Shown here one piece after another: positions 44,855-54,241 of a stretch of 64,000 nt of DNA. Each line of letters opens with the position of its first letter. Position 1 is the stretch's first letter. Source of the stretch: an uncultured Clostridia bacterium (GTDB lineage Bacteria; Bacillota; Clostridia; TANB77; CAG-508); NCBI GenBank assembly GCA_948896235.1, contig CAQUUC010000001.1:124001-188000 (forward strand), read 5' to 3'. The notes under the pieces are model-generated. The model had not been told where the DNA came from, ran no database searches, and saw only the letters and a list, made by a program, of their open reading frames with translations. Made by a program: the position numbers and the translations under genes.

Positions 44855-46027
44855 ATGATAATTAAAATAGGAAAATTTAATTTTGTGAGTGAGAATAAAG
44901 AAGAATTTAGGCTGTTTCAAGATAATAGTTATTCAATGTTTAGTTATTTTTATATGGATGGTAAAGAAGATACTTTATATGTGCATAGTAGAAGTGATTT
45001 TGATAAAGAAAATAAAGAATATTATAAATTTGAACAAGAATTATTAAAGAGATATTACATATTAGAGTACAGTTCTTTGATTCATAATAGAATACAAAAA
45101 TTTATAAGTGATAAGACATTTGAAATATTTAAGAATAATAATTATTCAAGCTACGAGTTATATAAAGACATATCTATAAGAAAATTACAAAGTTTAGATA
45201 CTGATATAAAATGTAGCCTTTCTTATAATACAAAAATAAATTTCAATACAAGCAAACTTGTTTATGCACTAGATAATGGTGATTCAATAATTTTTGATCC
45301 ATATACTGAAGAAATACATAATTTAGAAGAACTCTATAAAAAGGGATTATTTGATAATGAAATTAAAGCAGGATTGATTTTAAAAGAAATACAGCATAAG
45401 AAAGCTCCAAAATTTATTTTGAAATTGGCAGAGATAAATACTTTTCTTAAAGAAAAGAAAAATGTTAATTTAATATTTAATGATGGAAACAAGATAAAAA
45501 CAGAAGCAGAACTAGATGAAATATTTAATATATATGGTAAAAAAATTAGTTTGCATTCAAGTAATGAACTTGAAAATTTAAATGCAGTAACTTTTAATAA
45601 ATCGGAGGTTACAATAAATTCAGAAGATTTTAGTGATATAGAAAAACAAATAATAAGAACAACAGAAGATATTATATTACATAAAGTGGATCAACTGAAA
45701 GAAGAATTAAAAGATAAATTTGATAAGTATAGAAATGAAACTGAATATTATATGCCAGATACTATAAAAGAATGTATTGAAAGAATAACAACTTTGGAAA
45801 AAAATAATTTTAAAATTGAGCAAGAACAAGAAAAAGAAAAATATCCAGGTTGGTATTCTAAAGAATTTACAAATTTATGGCAAGATTATGAAAGAATTAA
45901 AACACTAGAAAATATTGATAATTTAGAAGATATAAAGGATGAAGCTATAAAAACTGAAGATGAAGAACTTAAAAAAATTTATTATATGTTTGGTGGAGAA
46001 GAAGATGAAGAAAGTGAGGAGTTATAA
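44855..46027 (+). CDS. Acidic-tailed unknown protein
   Basis: 390 aa from ATG 44855, six bases after GGAGGAG; an upstream in-frame ATG at 44804 lacks such a site. Begins IIKIGKFNFVSENKEEFRLFQDNSYSMFSYFYMDGKEDTLYVHSRSDFD. Helical C-terminal half ends GGEEDEESEEL. Not recognised. Confidence 0.5.
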   Translation: MIIKIGKFNFVSENKEEFRLFQDNSYSMFSYFYMDGKEDTLYVHSRSDFDKENKEYYKFEQELLKRYYILEYSSLIHNRIQKFISDKTFEIFKNNNYSSYELYKDISIRKLQSLDTDIKCSLSYNTKINFNTSKLVYALDNGDSIIFDPYTEEIHNLEELYKKGLFDNEIKAGLILKEIQHKKAPKFILKLAEINTFLKEKKNVNLIFNDGNKIKTEAELDEIFNIYGKKISLHSSNELENLNAVTFNKSEVTINSEDFSDIEKQIIRTTEDIILHKVDQLKEELKDKFDKYRNETEYYMPDTIKECIERITTLEKNNFKIEQEQEKEKYPGWYSKEFTNLWQDYERIKTLENIDNLEDIKDEAIKTEDEELKKIYYMFGGEEDEESEEL

Positions 46028-46029
46028 AG

Positions 46030-47158
46030 ATGGCCTGTGATTATATAAAAAAATTAGAGATAGATAAAGAAAACAATAAGATAACAGGATATATTGCTGA
46101 TGGAAATATGACTCCTCTTTCATATCGAAAATGTGAAATGTATAAATGGAAAGAAACATTTGAAGAAAAATATGCTTCATTAATAAGAAGTATTATTTCT
46201 CGGAATGCTTCAGTTTTCAGATAGAAGCAATGAACTTTATAAAATTTCTTTTAGTAGCCCATATGATTTGAGAGAAATTAAAAATTATTATAATGATATT
46301 GCTGTCTTAGGGGATTTAGGTACATACAAAAAATATGAAAATAAGATAAATGAAATAATAAAAAATGGAACTGGACATAGAGAACTACATATAATTCCAT
46401 CAGTTTACGAAGAAAGATTTATTTTAAATATTATACCAAACAAATTGAATAACAATTTAAACGAAGTATGTTCTTTATTTAATAGAATGGAAATGGTATT
46501 TGAGAAAAGATGCGATTTAACAAAGCAAGACAAGATAGAAATGTTAGATAATGTACTTAAAAGTTTTGATATGAAAGGTAGACCAATATTTGAATTAATA
46601 GATAAAGATAATGAAGAATTAAAAGTTTACTTCTATCCAACATTAAAAGATACTAGCAATGAAAATGCTTATTTATCTTACGATATTGTTGTTAAAAATA
46701 ATCAGTATCAATTAAAATATACTGATACTTCAATGATGATTGGATATTTAACAAATCCAGGAGAAGAAAACCGAATAAAACAATATATGTATGAAATGGG
46801 AAAAGAATTTGAAAAAGATATTGCAGCTTTCATGGTAGATGCAGAAGATTTAGCAGATTTACAATGGAAAGCCAAAGACAATTATTTTTATGAAAATTAC
46901 AGAAGCCCACTTATTGCAATCAGAGAAAATGGAAATATTTTAGAGATAACAAAAGAAAAAGGGAAAATGATAGCCTCAATTTATACAAGTGATAACAATA
47001 TTGATAAATGTGAATTAATATCTAAAAGGATTTTATCAGATAATTTTAATTTAGATAATATGAAAAGTTTAGAAGAAGTAAAAAATAATTGCTACAGATT
47101 GATTGTAGAAGGATTGGAACAACAAATAAATGTAACTGAAGAAGAAACAACTCTATAA
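46030..47158 (+). CDS. Acidic-tailed unknown protein, one +1 shift
   Basis: 375 aa with the shift at 46201. Begins CDYIKKLEIDKENNKITGYIADGNMTPLSYRKCEMYKWKETFEEKYASLIRSIIS and continues after the shift GMLQFSDRSNELYKISFSSPYDLREIKNYYNDIAVLG. Corrected length is exactly 376 codons. Ends NVTEEETTL. Of unknown function; the shift shows recoding is not confined to secretion genes. Confidence 0.55.
46201..46203 (+). other. In-frame CGG, +1 shift site (gene 46030)
   Basis: TCT-C-GGA; zero frame stops at 46224; +1 frame gives ISGMLQFSDRSNELY and runs to 47158. Confidence 0.78.
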
Positions 47159-47198
47159 AAGTAATAAGGTAAAAAATATAATGAAAGGAAAATCATTT

Positions 47199-48035
47199 AT
47201 GAATACTAAAAAAGTAAAAATAATTTCAGCTTGTATAAGTAACTATGAAGGAATGACAGCTTTAGTTGATACAGAAGATAGAGTATATCTTGGAAAGAGT
47301 GAAAACTATCATTTTACACCAGGAAAAGAAGCATATTATGACAATGAAGATAATTCACTATGTTTTATAAGTAATAATGATAAAATATTTAGTTTTTTAT
47401 ATAGTTCTGGTTGGGTATTATCTCAAAAAGAAATGCTACAGTATTTTACAATGGAATTGTATGAGGAATTTGATAAATTGCAAAATGGAGTTTTAAAGCA
47501 ATTTAAAAGAATTCAGGAGATAACTTTTAATGGAAAACCTTTCATAAGTCTTACTGAATTAAGAAAACAAGAGAATTTAAAAGAATCTAAAAGGGATATA
47601 AATAATTTTAAATACAATAAAGACTTTAATAAAGAATTTGAAAAAGCTAAAAAAAGATTTAATGATATTTGTATGTGTACAGGAAGAGAACATTTAGTCT
47701 TAGATCAAAAAATAGCTTTAGCCAATGGTGCTAAATTAGGACAGCCAGAAGCATATCCAGAAAAATGGACATTAGCTGACCTTGTTGCAGAGAGTGACTT
47801 TCAAATGAATTTTAGAAAAGAAATGCTTAAAGAAGCTGATTGTGAAGATAAAATATGGATAAGAAAAGAATTAAATAGATGGAATAATTTTAAAAATCAC
47901 TATTTACCACTTGTTAAATCTTTGAATATACAATTATTTTGCAATCATTGTAGCTGCTTAGATGTAAATGAAGAAGATACATTGTTTTATAAAGAAAATA
48001 TAGAAAATAAAATTGATGAGGAAGAAGAATTATGA
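47199..48035 (+). CDS. Acidic-tailed unknown protein
   Basis: 278 aa from ATG 47199 (GAAAGGAAA upstream; the in-frame ATG at 47181 would include it). Starts with beta strands KKVKIISACISNYEGMTALVDTEDRVYLGKS; helical later, with HCSC-type residues (FCNHCSCLD) near the end. Ends NKIDEEEEL. Confidence 0.5.
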   Translation: MNTKKVKIISACISNYEGMTALVDTEDRVYLGKSENYHFTPGKEAYYDNEDNSLCFISNNDKIFSFLYSSGWVLSQKEMLQYFTMELYEEFDKLQNGVLKQFKRIQEITFNGKPFISLTELRKQENLKESKRDINNFKYNKDFNKEFEKAKKRFNDICMCTGREHLVLDQKIALANGAKLGQPEAYPEKWTLADLVAESDFQMNFRKEMLKEADCEDKIWIRKELNRWNNFKNHYLPLVKSLNIQLFCNHCSCLDVNEEDTLFYKENIENKIDEEEEL

Positions 48036-48433
48036 GTTTAAATTTGAGTGAAAATGAATTTACAGAAAAATATGGATTTGCATTACACGATTTTTATTAT
48101 AGTTGCATAGATGAGATTATAAATACAGGATATTCCTGTTATAGTCTTAGTGAACTAGCTTATGATATTGCAGGTAAGATATATAAAGAAATAAATGATG
48201 ACAAATTTGAAGAAGGTTCAATACTATATAAATTAACAAAAGATACAATTTGGGGAAATAAAATATATACACATAATATTGCAATTCCATATAAAGATTT
48301 ATATATAACTTTTGAAATAGGTTGGGGAGTTGAAACTTTAAAGATTAAAGATTGGGATATGACATATAAAGAAGAAATAGAAAAAGACAAACAATATGAA
48401 GACATTGACTGCCTAGAAGAGGAGATAGTATGA
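48032..48433 (+). CDS. Acidic-tailed unknown protein
   Basis: 133 aa. Contains YGFALHDFYYSCIDEIINTGYSCYSLSELAYDIAGKIYKEI and a beta part (YKDLYITFEIGWGVETLKIKDWDM). Ends DIDCLEEEIV; 4-nt overlaps both sides. Confidence 0.5.
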   Translation: MSLNLSENEFTEKYGFALHDFYYSCIDEIINTGYSCYSLSELAYDIAGKIYKEINDDKFEEGSILYKLTKDTIWGNKIYTHNIAIPYKDLYITFEIGWGVETLKIKDWDMTYKEEIEKDKQYEDIDCLEEEIV

Positions 48434-48828
48434 GAAGAATAATGGATTTAGAGAATCCAATGTACAAGAAGAAATACAGAGAAATATATAGAATTCTTTT
48501 TACAGCTGATTTAGATAGATTGGTAGACCATTCAACATGGTATATGACAAATCAATATCTGGTAGATAGAAAAACTCCACTTTGGATTATTTGTGAAAGT
48601 AAAATTTTAAATAAGAGAATGTGGATAACACATAATTGGGGAAAATTAGAAATAGCAACTGCTCAACTTGATTTAGATATAGATTCATCAGCATATCACG
48701 AGAGTTATAAGTATATGCAATTTCAAACACAAAAAGAAATGGCAGAATATTTAGAAAAAATGCTACAACCTTGTTTAGAAGAAAATTCAACACTTGATAA
48801 TGAAAGTGAGGAAGAAGAAATATGTTGA
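48430..48828 (+). CDS. Acidic-tailed unknown protein
   Basis: 132 aa. WYMTNQYLVDRKTPLWIICESKILNKRMWITHNWGKLEIATAQL is Trp-rich for this element. Ends NESEEEEIC, overlapping the next start by 7 nt. Not recognised. Confidence 0.5.
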   Translation: MRRIMDLENPMYKKKYREIYRILFTADLDRLVDHSTWYMTNQYLVDRKTPLWIICESKILNKRMWITHNWGKLEIATAQLDLDIDSSAYHESYKYMQFQTQKEMAEYLEKMLQPCLEENSTLDNESEEEEIC

Positions 48829-49598
48829 ATAAAGATAGAAAACAAATAGAAAAAAACGATTATGAATTTGATTATTCTCCTGAATCTAATCCATTAAAAG
48901 AAAAAAGTGGAATTTTAAGTTTTTGGTGTGATTTAGAGTTTAGCCAACCATTAATTAAAAAACTAGATATTGAAAATATTGCTCAAAAGAATAATTTAAA
49001 TAAAGATGAGTATGAAATATACTTTGACATTAATGTATTGGAATCAAAAGCTAATATTAGAATAGTTCATTCAGATTCAAATAAAACATTAGAAAAAATA
49101 GAATTATACAAAGATGAATATGAAGAATTAAGAGAATATGCTGAAAAATATATACAACATGAATGGGCTGATTTTAATCCTATTGAAAGACCAATAACAT
49201 TAATAGAATTTTATATTACTAAAGTTTTATATGATGAGAATTTTGAATATGATCCAAATGTTGAGTGTGAAGATTGTTTTATATTAGCAGAAGGAATTAA
49301 CAAAATAAGGAACTTCTATGAAAAAAACAGTACACGAAATGAGATAATGGATGTTCACAAAATAATGGATATTGATGAAATAATAGATATTCACGAAATA
49401 ATGGATGTTTACATAGACAGATTAAAAAAAGGTATAATTCTTGATAAACAAAAATTTAGAGAACTAGATGATATAAATCTAGTTAGATCATTTGAAATGC
49501 TAATGTTTCAAATAGAAGGTGAAAAATATAGAGAAGAGCATCAAGGTAGAAATAATTTTCCTGATATTATCACAGAAGAAACAGAGGAGGTTTTGTAA
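48822..49598 (+). CDS. Acidic-tailed unknown with 6-residue repeats
   Basis: 258 aa. Near residues 174-198 a hexapeptide is repeated four times (IMDVHK, IMDIDE, IIDIHE, IMDVYI), from four 18-bp DNA units at 49343-49414. The rest is mixed (GILSFWCDLEFSQPLIKKLDIENIAQKNNLNKDEYEIYFD). Ends TEETEEVL. Confidence 0.5.
   Translation: MLNKDRKQIEKNDYEFDYSPESNPLKEKSGILSFWCDLEFSQPLIKKLDIENIAQKNNLNKDEYEIYFDINVLESKANIRIVHSDSNKTLEKIELYKDEYEELREYAEKYIQHEWADFNPIERPITLIEFYITKVLYDENFEYDPNVECEDCFILAEGINKIRNFYEKNSTRNEIMDVHKIMDIDEIIDIHEIMDVYIDRLKKGIILDKQKFRELDDINLVRSFEMLMFQIEGEKYREEHQGRNNFPDIITEETEEVL
49343..49414 (+). repeat. Four 18-bp in-frame tandem repeats
   Basis: Units ATAATGGATGTTCACAAA, ATAATGGATATTGATGAA, ATAATAGATATTCACGAA, ATAATGGATGTTTACATA; in frame in 48822-49598. 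Confidence 0.85.
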
Positions 49599-49601
49599 AA
49601 A

Positions 49602-50414
49602 ATGTCAGTAGAGCTTATTAATAGAATTACATTTAAAAAAGATGGAATATATATAAGTACACATAGTAGCAACGATGATAGCCCATACCATAGTGTTAAG
49701 TCCGATTATCTAACTAAAGCATATATAACTGGTGGTATAAATGGGCTAGATAAAGCAGTTATTTCCATGTATTTTAGTAATTGTGATTTTAGAGGAAGTA
49801 ATGAAAGTATTATGCCATATAGAATAGCAATAGATAAAGCTATGAACGATAATGAATTTATAGAAATTATAAATGAACATCGCAGCTTAGAAAGTAAAGC
49901 AATTGATATAGCAAATAGATGGGGAAATTATAAAGATTTAACTAAGGAAGAATCTACAACTATATACAATGAATTTAAACCTAAAGTACAAAAAGCAGAA
50001 GATAAGAGAAATGAATTTGTTATTAAGATGATAAAAAAAGAAAGAGGTTCAATAATTAAAAATAGTAAAAAAGAACCTAAAGAATTAAGAGATGGTATAT
50101 ATGAAATCATTCCTATTCATAAAATTGATGAAGGTCATGGAGAAGTATATGATGAATATATGAATTTTAATAGCAATAATGGAACTATTATTTATGAAAG
50201 AAGACTTGGTCATCTAACACAATCTCCAGACTATATAAAAATAGGAGAATACATAGATGCCATAGAAAAACATGGAATTGAAAATGTGGATGGTTCAAAC
50301 AAATTTATTGAATTTATAATGAAATATCCATATATATATCAAAGAGGTTTAGATAATGAATTTAAGAATACATTGAATAGTGAATTAGAGCAAGAAGAGA
50401 TTGAAGAATTATAA
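49602..50414 (+). CDS. Acidic-tailed unknown protein
   Basis: 270 aa. N-terminus VELINRITFKKDGIYISTHSSNDDSPYHSVKSDYLTKAY is a distinct His/Ser-rich block followed by GINGLDKAVISMYFSNCDFRGSNESIMPYRIAIDKAM; helical and acidic later. Ends ELEQEEIEEL. Similar short Firmicutes ICE proteins come to mind but no name can be given. Confidence 0.5.
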   Translation: MSVELINRITFKKDGIYISTHSSNDDSPYHSVKSDYLTKAYITGGINGLDKAVISMYFSNCDFRGSNESIMPYRIAIDKAMNDNEFIEIINEHRSLESKAIDIANRWGNYKDLTKEESTTIYNEFKPKVQKAEDKRNEFVIKMIKKERGSIIKNSKKEPKELRDGIYEIIPIHKIDEGHGEVYDEYMNFNSNNGTIIYERRLGHLTQSPDYIKIGEYIDAIEKHGIENVDGSNKFIEFIMKYPYIYQRGLDNEFKNTLNSELEQEEIEEL

Positions 50415-50430
50415 ATTTTAGGAGTTAAAT

Positions 50431-51018
50431 ATGAAATATAAATATACACATTGGTTAAAAATGAATATTGATACAATTGAAAAAGTTTGGATTAGACTTA
50501 AAGAATTTAAAGAAAAATATAATTGTAATATGGAAGTTTTTTATAAAGAAACAAATCTTGTTATTAAATACATTAAATTAGAATGTAATCAATCATATCA
50601 AGATTTGGACCTAGATGTTAATTCTATAACGGATGAAGGGTTATGGCACTTATCTCGTAAGCCAAATGATATTTACAAATATAAATATCCAATAGAATAC
50701 TTTTTTAAAGAATACATAAATGGAGAATGTATTATAGAAAATATAATAAATGAAGAAAATATTGATGAATATAGAGAAAATATTAACAGTAGTTATCAAG
50801 ACAGTATAAAATTAACTTTGTTAAACATATTAGAAGTTGCACATCCTACTTTATTACAAAGTAATCAAATTACTGAATCTATGTTAGATGAAATTAGCAA
50901 TAAAATAGCTGAAGATGAAGAATTTAATGACTATGTAGACTCATTAATTCATAATGAAATAGAACAGTATAAAGAAACTAACAATATAGAAGAAGAGGAA
51001 GATGAGGAAACTATTTAA
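50431..51018 (+). CDS. Acidic-tailed unknown protein
   Basis: 195 aa, RBS AGGAG. WLKMNIDTIEKVWIRLKEFKEKYNCNMEVFYKETNLVIKYIKLE then a helical C-terminal part. Ends IEEEEDEETI although the next gene has its own separate AGGAGG site, so the tail is not just an embedded ribosome site. Confidence 0.5.
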   Translation: MKYKYTHWLKMNIDTIEKVWIRLKEFKEKYNCNMEVFYKETNLVIKYIKLECNQSYQDLDLDVNSITDEGLWHLSRKPNDIYKYKYPIEYFFKEYINGECIIENIINEENIDEYRENINSSYQDSIKLTLLNILEVAHPTLLQSNQITESMLDEISNKIAEDEEFNDYVDSLIHNEIEQYKETNNIEEEEDEETI

Positions 51019-51039
51019 AATTGTAGGAGGAATAACTCT

Positions 51040-51810
51040 ATGGAAAAAATAAAATTTAATAGAAATTTAGCAAAAGAAATAATTGATAAAGAAAATGAAT
51101 TAAAAATCGGTGAACAAATAACATTTTTATACAAAAATACTTGGGATATTACAATAACAAGAGAAGAAGAAAAGTATTCACCATTTCTATTTTCAATTAA
51201 TGGTAAAAAGATAGGAACAAACGAGACATGGAGTAGAAGATACATAGGAATTAAAGAAGCTCTTTTACATATAGTTAATGATTTTAATGAAAATGCTAGT
51301 ATAAAAAATAGATATAGCAATATAGAAAAATACTTAAATGAAAAAATCAAATTAATATATAAATATGAAGAAAATAACAATTACTATTATGAAGATGAAA
51401 ATGAGAATTTATATTGTGAAAATGGAAATCAAAATATAGGTGAAGTACATTTAATGTATTGCTCAAAAGATTACGAAGAACCTATGAGAGAGGTTGAAGA
51501 TTTGGAAAAATATGAATTAGTGAATAATCCAAAAGATGATCCTAATTATGAAAAAGAAAAAGCCAACCAACATAATTATATGATGTTAGATAGATTAAGA
51601 GCTGATTGTGATTATTTTTTAGGTAATGGAAATGGTTTTGTAGGTCATTTATATTATAAAGATGTAGATAAACACATAGCAGAAATGAAAAAAATATATA
51701 ATTCTTTTTCTGAAGAAGAAAAACCAGAATGGATAAACTTAAAGGACATAGAAAATTATCAAACACAAATGAATGAAATGTTAGAGAAAAATAATGAAGA
51801 AGAAATATAG
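51040..51810 (+). CDS. Acidic-tailed unknown protein
   Basis: 256 aa. N-terminal half KIGEQITFLYKNTWDITITREEEKYSPFLFSINGKKIGTNETWSRRYIGIKEALLHIVNDFNENA looks like a compact alpha/beta domain; C-terminal half is an acidic helix bundle. Ends LEKNNEEEI. Confidence 0.5.
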   Translation: MEKIKFNRNLAKEIIDKENELKIGEQITFLYKNTWDITITREEEKYSPFLFSINGKKIGTNETWSRRYIGIKEALLHIVNDFNENASIKNRYSNIEKYLNEKIKLIYKYEENNNYYYEDENENLYCENGNQNIGEVHLMYCSKDYEEPMREVEDLEKYELVNNPKDDPNYEKEKANQHNYMMLDRLRADCDYFLGNGNGFVGHLYYKDVDKHIAEMKKIYNSFSEEEKPEWINLKDIENYQTQMNEMLEKNNEEEI

Positions 51811-51829
51811 TAAAGTAGGAGGAACATAT

Positions 51830-52747
51830 ATGAAAAAATTCCAAATCGAAATAGAAGAAATATCACAAAGAGTAGAAGATATTGAAGCTAACAATTTAGA
51901 AGAAGCATTAGAAAAAGTAGAAGATAAATATAATGCTGGTGAAATTGTATTAGATTACGAAGATTTTAAGGATCACGAAGTAAGAGAATATAGAAATTGT
52001 GTAAGAGAAGAAGACTTAGTCAGAGATGCTATTATAGATATTAACTTTGGACAAGCAATTATTTTAGAAAAAGAAAAAGATTGGGCTTTAATAAAGAAAT
52101 TAGGTGTTGAAGAATCTCCATATGTAGTAACTAATGGACTAGGAGTTCATAAAAGTAAAACATATTTTGACTGGTTGCAAGGTTCATATTATACAAGTTT
52201 AACTGAAGCGAGTAAAGTCTTTGAAGAAAGAACAGGAATAAACAAGAATTTAAACGATATTATTTTTAATGATTTAGGTGAAAAAACACTAGAAAATCAC
52301 AATGTTTTAAAATTTGAAAATATTGACACATTATTTGATTATTTAATGGATGATGAAATAAATAAAGAAGACTTAGTTAATATGTTATCAGAAGAAATGA
52401 AAAGGGAAATTGCTATAGGATATGTTGATTCGGTTAGAGAAGAAAATGGTAATTTTTATTATGGTAGTGATATGTGTTTCTTTGAAGAAGATATTAATTG
52501 GATGACTAAGAAAATAGACGAGATATTGAATGGAATAAACATAAAAAATATTAAACCTTATATAGTAATAGAAGTATTAGAACAATATGACAATGGAGAA
52601 ATAGATAAGGATTTTAGTGTAAAAATTGAAAATTTAATACACGCAGCAGGTTATAAAAAAACAGCAGTAGATTTTGTAAAATTTATCAATGAAGAATTAT
52701 ATAAAGAAGAACCAGAAGAAAGCGAAGAAAACGAAGAAGAACAATAA
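51830..52747 (+). CDS. DpnD/PcfM-like domain protein with acidic tail
   Basis: 305 aa from ATG 51830 after AGGAGGA. The first 48 residues (FQIEIEEISQRVEDIEANNLEEALEKVEDKYNAGEIVLDYEDFKDHE) fit the DpnD/PcfM-like small domain (E-x-L-x-x-x-V-x-V-x-A-x-x-x-x-E-A...Y-x-x-x-x-I-V-L-D-x-x-D-F) known from conjugative elements. The remainder is unknown. Ends EESEENEEEQ. A related segment occurs in 57354-58319. Confidence 0.6.
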   Translation: MKKFQIEIEEISQRVEDIEANNLEEALEKVEDKYNAGEIVLDYEDFKDHEVREYRNCVREEDLVRDAIIDINFGQAIILEKEKDWALIKKLGVEESPYVVTNGLGVHKSKTYFDWLQGSYYTSLTEASKVFEERTGINKNLNDIIFNDLGEKTLENHNVLKFENIDTLFDYLMDDEINKEDLVNMLSEEMKREIAIGYVDSVREENGNFYYGSDMCFFEEDINWMTKKIDEILNGINIKNIKPYIVIEVLEQYDNGEIDKDFSVKIENLIHAAGYKKTAVDFVKFINEELYKEEPEESEENEEEQ

Positions 52748-52766
52748 TATAAAGAGGTAGATATAA

Positions 52767-53222
52767 ATGGAAACATATGTAGAAATGAAGAATAGGCATC
52801 AAGCGGAATTTAATAATTTTCCAGTAGCTTTTGCATTTACAGAAGAAGACATAAAAGAAGGACTAAAAAAATTGGGATTAGCTGAAAATGATAAAGATAA
52901 AATAGTATCAATAGGTTTTGGTGGTTTCGTAAAAATAGAGGACAAGCAAGCATATAATGATATGAACAATAATCACTATAAAGAATTAAAAGAAGCAATA
53001 AAAAATGATATAACAGGGGAAAAATTTATTCAGGGAATGTTTGAAGAAGAACTTGGAAATCACGAATATGGTTATACTGGAGAGTTGCGAGATACTTTAA
53101 TGGCTTGTGGATTAACAATTAAGGATATTAATTCAAATACAAATATACAAAGAGGATTAGAATTAGCACTACAAAAATACCACCAAACTTCAAATGATAG
53201 AGAAGAAGAGGAGGAAATATAA
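52767..53222 (+). CDS. Conserved ICE protein of unknown function
   Basis: 151 aa. MKNRHQAEFNNFPVAFAFTEEDIKEGLKKLGL, then KIVSIGFGGFVKIEDKQAYNDMNNNHYKELKEAI and EEELGNHEYGYTGELRDTLMACGLTIKDI. I recognise this pattern from hypothetical proteins widespread on Clostridia mobile elements, without a known role. Ends NDREEEEEI; stop and next start share a base. Confidence 0.6.
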   Translation: METYVEMKNRHQAEFNNFPVAFAFTEEDIKEGLKKLGLAENDKDKIVSIGFGGFVKIEDKQAYNDMNNNHYKELKEAIKNDITGEKFIQGMFEEELGNHEYGYTGELRDTLMACGLTIKDINSNTNIQRGLELALQKYHQTSNDREEEEEI

Positions 53223-54223
53223 TGACCACAGAACAAATAGAAAATATGGATAAAGAGGATTTGTTGAGTTTATTAGGATATTACAACAATTATGTTGTAG
53301 AATTTTTTGACACACACGAAGAAGGAATGCGACCAGTATCAATATATGAATTTTTTGAAAATGATTATCAAGAAATTATAGAAGAACAGAAATTAAAAGA
53401 GTTTGAAAATGAAGTAATACAAGATAAAGACATAAAAACAATTACTGAAAAAGAATTTAATATATTAATTGAAAAGTTAAATAATCAGGAAGAATTTACA
53501 GATGAAGAAAAGCAATCTTTTTTAATGGTTGATAAAAAAGATGATAGTTTTATTGCTATAGATAATAGAAATGGAAATATGTGGACAGAAGAATTTAAAG
53601 AAAAGGAATATGCAATAAGATATTTACAAGGAGAAGAAATTGATAAATTAAGAGATGAAGAATGCAAATATGAGATTCGTATATATGAAACAGAAGAAGA
53701 TTACAACAAAGGTGAACCTTTTCAATTAAATGTGTATTCGGATTTTGAAGAGGCAAAAAACGAACTAAAGAAAACTATTAATTTCAATAACTATTTTTCT
53801 GGAAATATTGTTAATCAACAAAATGGAATAGAAGAATTTAGTTACTATTCAAACAAAGAAACAGAAAAATATTCTTATATTTTTGAATGTACTTTGGAAG
53901 CAAGTTCTAAATTATATGAACATCAATTTTTATTAGTAAAAGATCCAAACGATTTGGAAACTAATTTTGAAATAGACTTGACAGGAGGATTTGATTTTAA
54001 TTGTGCATATAGAGTTATTAATCCTAAGTTAGTACAAATAATAAACTCTAAAGAAGAACTAGAAGATTTCTGTCAAAAACACAATATTGATATTCCCAAA
54101 TATTGCATTAGAGAAGATGGAATTATAGCAAGTGGACCTGATGGTTTACTGATAAATAATAATTTAGAAGCAATTGATTGGCTTGACAATTTAGAATTAG
54201 AAAAAGAAGAAATACAAGAATAA
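53222..54223 (+). CDS. Acidic-tailed unknown protein
   Basis: 333 aa, very acidic. Recognisable modules: KYEIRIYETEEDYNKGEPFQLNVYSDFEEAKNELKKTI (a strand-helix unit resembling one in 60316-60945) and GGFDFNCAYRVINPKLVQIINSKEELEDFCQKHNI. Ends ELEKEEIQE. Confidence 0.5.
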   Translation: MTTEQIENMDKEDLLSLLGYYNNYVVEFFDTHEEGMRPVSIYEFFENDYQEIIEEQKLKEFENEVIQDKDIKTITEKEFNILIEKLNNQEEFTDEEKQSFLMVDKKDDSFIAIDNRNGNMWTEEFKEKEYAIRYLQGEEIDKLRDEECKYEIRIYETEEDYNKGEPFQLNVYSDFEEAKNELKKTINFNNYFSGNIVNQQNGIEEFSYYSNKETEKYSYIFECTLEASSKLYEHQFLLVKDPNDLETNFEIDLTGGFDFNCAYRVINPKLVQIINSKEELEDFCQKHNIDIPKYCIREDGIIASGPDGLLINNNLEAIDWLDNLELEKEEIQE

Positions 54224-54241
54224 AAAAATAGGAGTATAAAA

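Noticed and set aside
11359..46203. CGG reassigned to Trp, Gln or another amino acid in this host.
   Set aside because: Any one-for-one reading of CGG leaves the frame unchanged and runs into a stop within about 30 codons at all 16 sites.
11359..46203. Simple sequencing error adding C before GG.
   Set aside because: Such errors would also hit NGG and NNG-GNN phases and other genes; all 16 fall exactly before a Gly codon. It cannot be fully excluded without reads.
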